Position numbers and translations under genes: made by a program. From Drechmeria coniospora (taxonomy: Eukaryota; Ascomycota; Sordariomycetes; Hypocreales; Ophiocordycipitaceae), in the NCBI RefSeq assembly GCF_001625195.1, contig NC_054390.1, forward strand, positions 992,001 through 1,056,000: a stretch of DNA of 64,000 bases. The letters run 5' to 3'. Below, piece by piece: positions 62,620 to 64,000 of the stretch; within the stretch, counting starts at the first letter, position 1, and every line of letters starts with the position of its first letter. The notes below the pieces were generated by a model. The model saw only the letters and a program-made list of their open reading frames with translations, was not told the DNA's origin and ran no database searches.

Positions 62620-64000
62620 TGAAGAGCCACCATACTTTGAATACGACACCTTTCCCCAATGATGTTGTGAACGCAAGAAAAAGAAGCCGGGGAAGCAAAG
62701 CATCAAGCATACGCTAGCTTTCAAGGGCATTCCTGCGCGCCACATAAATCATGACTCTGCAAGGGAATCTGCGGCCATTCGCTGACTGCTCTTCCTCGCT
62801 GGTCGAATAATACTTGGGTGGTATGTTTGGCAGACCTGGATGTTGGACGGAAGTTACCTATCTGAGGAAACCGTTGCATTACGACGGGTTGGGAAAGTTT
62901 GACCGAATAAGCCGCGTTTCTCTAATTACTAGGCATTACGTGTACATCGGTCTCAATCCCAAAAAGGGGGGGTTCGGAAAACAGTCGAGACATTGGGGCA
63001 TGCCCCCCTGAAAGCCCCATGTGGCCCTTGGCGTGCCCATATCAGGACCATTCCCGAGTTCGACTGCCGTACAAGAATTCGACGCAGTGAATTAAACCCG
63101 TTTCTCTCCGCAGTTTCAATGTTTTCCGGATTCGTATTGGAGATCATCACGCGATTACTGCTATCCAGCTTGGACATGATAGTTTCGTACCCAACGTAGG
63201 GTTTTTAATCGTGCAGTGGCCAAGCAAGTGGATATTACCTACAGGCAATATTGAGCCTGAACTATTGCTTACCTTGACTAGTGTATATTTATAGCCAAGG
63301 GTCCATGAACCCCCAGTGGAGTTTGCTCATCCTCTTAAGCATTTTTTCCACATACGGAGTACCTACAACTGCTTGGTGTATTCCTATATGAAGTACGGAG
63401 TGCGGATACCTGTAATACTTGATTGGATCTAATCGTACAGCAAGCAAGTAGTAATGGAAGAAATCCAGCAATGAAACTGACGATCAAAACACCCATAATC
63501 ATCAACCTTTCCCTTCGCCCTATAATCTCTCATGTTCATTACAAATCGACAGAATCACGGTTTGCTGAAGCCACCTTGGGCTAGTCAGAGAAGCATGAAA
63601 CATACTGTGTAGGCTAAGTACTCCTGGTTTGGCCCTGGCTATACTTGATTGCCGTTGCCCTAGGCTCGAATAGGTCTGCCCTGCGAAATGGTATGTGCAG
63701 TTTGTATACAAGTATATAATATAGGCGTTAAATAGGATTGTTCTTCCGTCGCTCCAGGAATGTAGCACCACGTTTCCCCTGACGCCAGTGGCTCCATGTC
63801 TGAACCAAGTTAACTCTAAGTACGGAGTATGCTGTTCCGATAAGTGACCTGCATTTTGCTCGAATATTCCTCTATGGATGAAATCGGCCTGGGTTTCAAC
63901 CAAGAGGTCCCGCGGGCACTATGGATTTTTGCGAGCACGACAAACGAAGCAGGAAAAGAAAGGTCCCGCAGACGGGCAAGCCAAGCCGTATGTCGCTGAA
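62620..64000. other. Right-hand end, no gene seen
   Basis: AT-richer sequence with several stops in all frames and TACGGAGTA motifs (about 63354, 63394 and 63821). No supported gene. Confidence 0.5.

Overview
This 64 kb window comes from the nuclear genome of a filamentous ascomycete (Pezizomycotina). A Sordariomycete, perhaps one of the Hypocreales, is my best guess, but no marker here settles the order. The reasons are dense intron-containing genes on both strands, short introns (about 50-90 bp) with CTRAC-type branch points, Zn2Cys6 regulators, a full-length TOR kinase, a fungal Na,K-type P-ATPase and a THI5/NMT1 gene with a TPP riboswitch in its leader. I rebuilt gene models by joining reading frames at splice sites; every multi-exon model closes in frame.

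Layout. 0.6-19 kb is gene-dense: TOR kinase (-), Rtf2 (+), a Zn2Cys6 regulator (-), glucosidase II beta subunit (-), a GCIP/cyclin-D1-binding-like protein (+) and a Sip5-like RING protein (-). 19-34 kb alternates genes with repeat-rich spacers: a Ufd1-AZUL protein (-), an F-box/cysteine-rich protein (+), Arp6 (-) and an aldo-keto reductase of the D-arabinose/L-galactose dehydrogenase type (-). 34.3-43.7 kb is a 9.5 kb stretch with no supportable gene. It is full of GTAC-rich simple sequence, minisatellites and small TA-flanked inverted-repeat elements. 43.7-45.5 kb holds a hexose-type MFS transporter, followed by a diverged tandem array and another gene-poor stretch. 51.5-62.6 kb carries a 10-exon P-type ATPase, the THI5/NMT1 pyrimidine synthase behind its TPP riboswitch, and a second Zn2Cys6 regulator, all on +.

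Most genes are housekeeping: TOR signalling, replication-fork termination, ER glycoprotein quality control, chromatin remodelling, and ubiquitin-linked functions (Ufd1-AZUL, RING, F-box). I see no biosynthetic cluster, CRISPR array, rRNA or tRNA gene. The most notable signals are: the complete TPP aptamer inside a predicted 5'-leader intron of the THI5 gene; five introns whose frames require GC-AG instead of GT-AG ends, three of them in the ATPase gene; a 7-nt microexon in the F-box gene; and a six-member family of ~80 bp palindromic, often TA-flanked elements confined to the gene-poor spacers.
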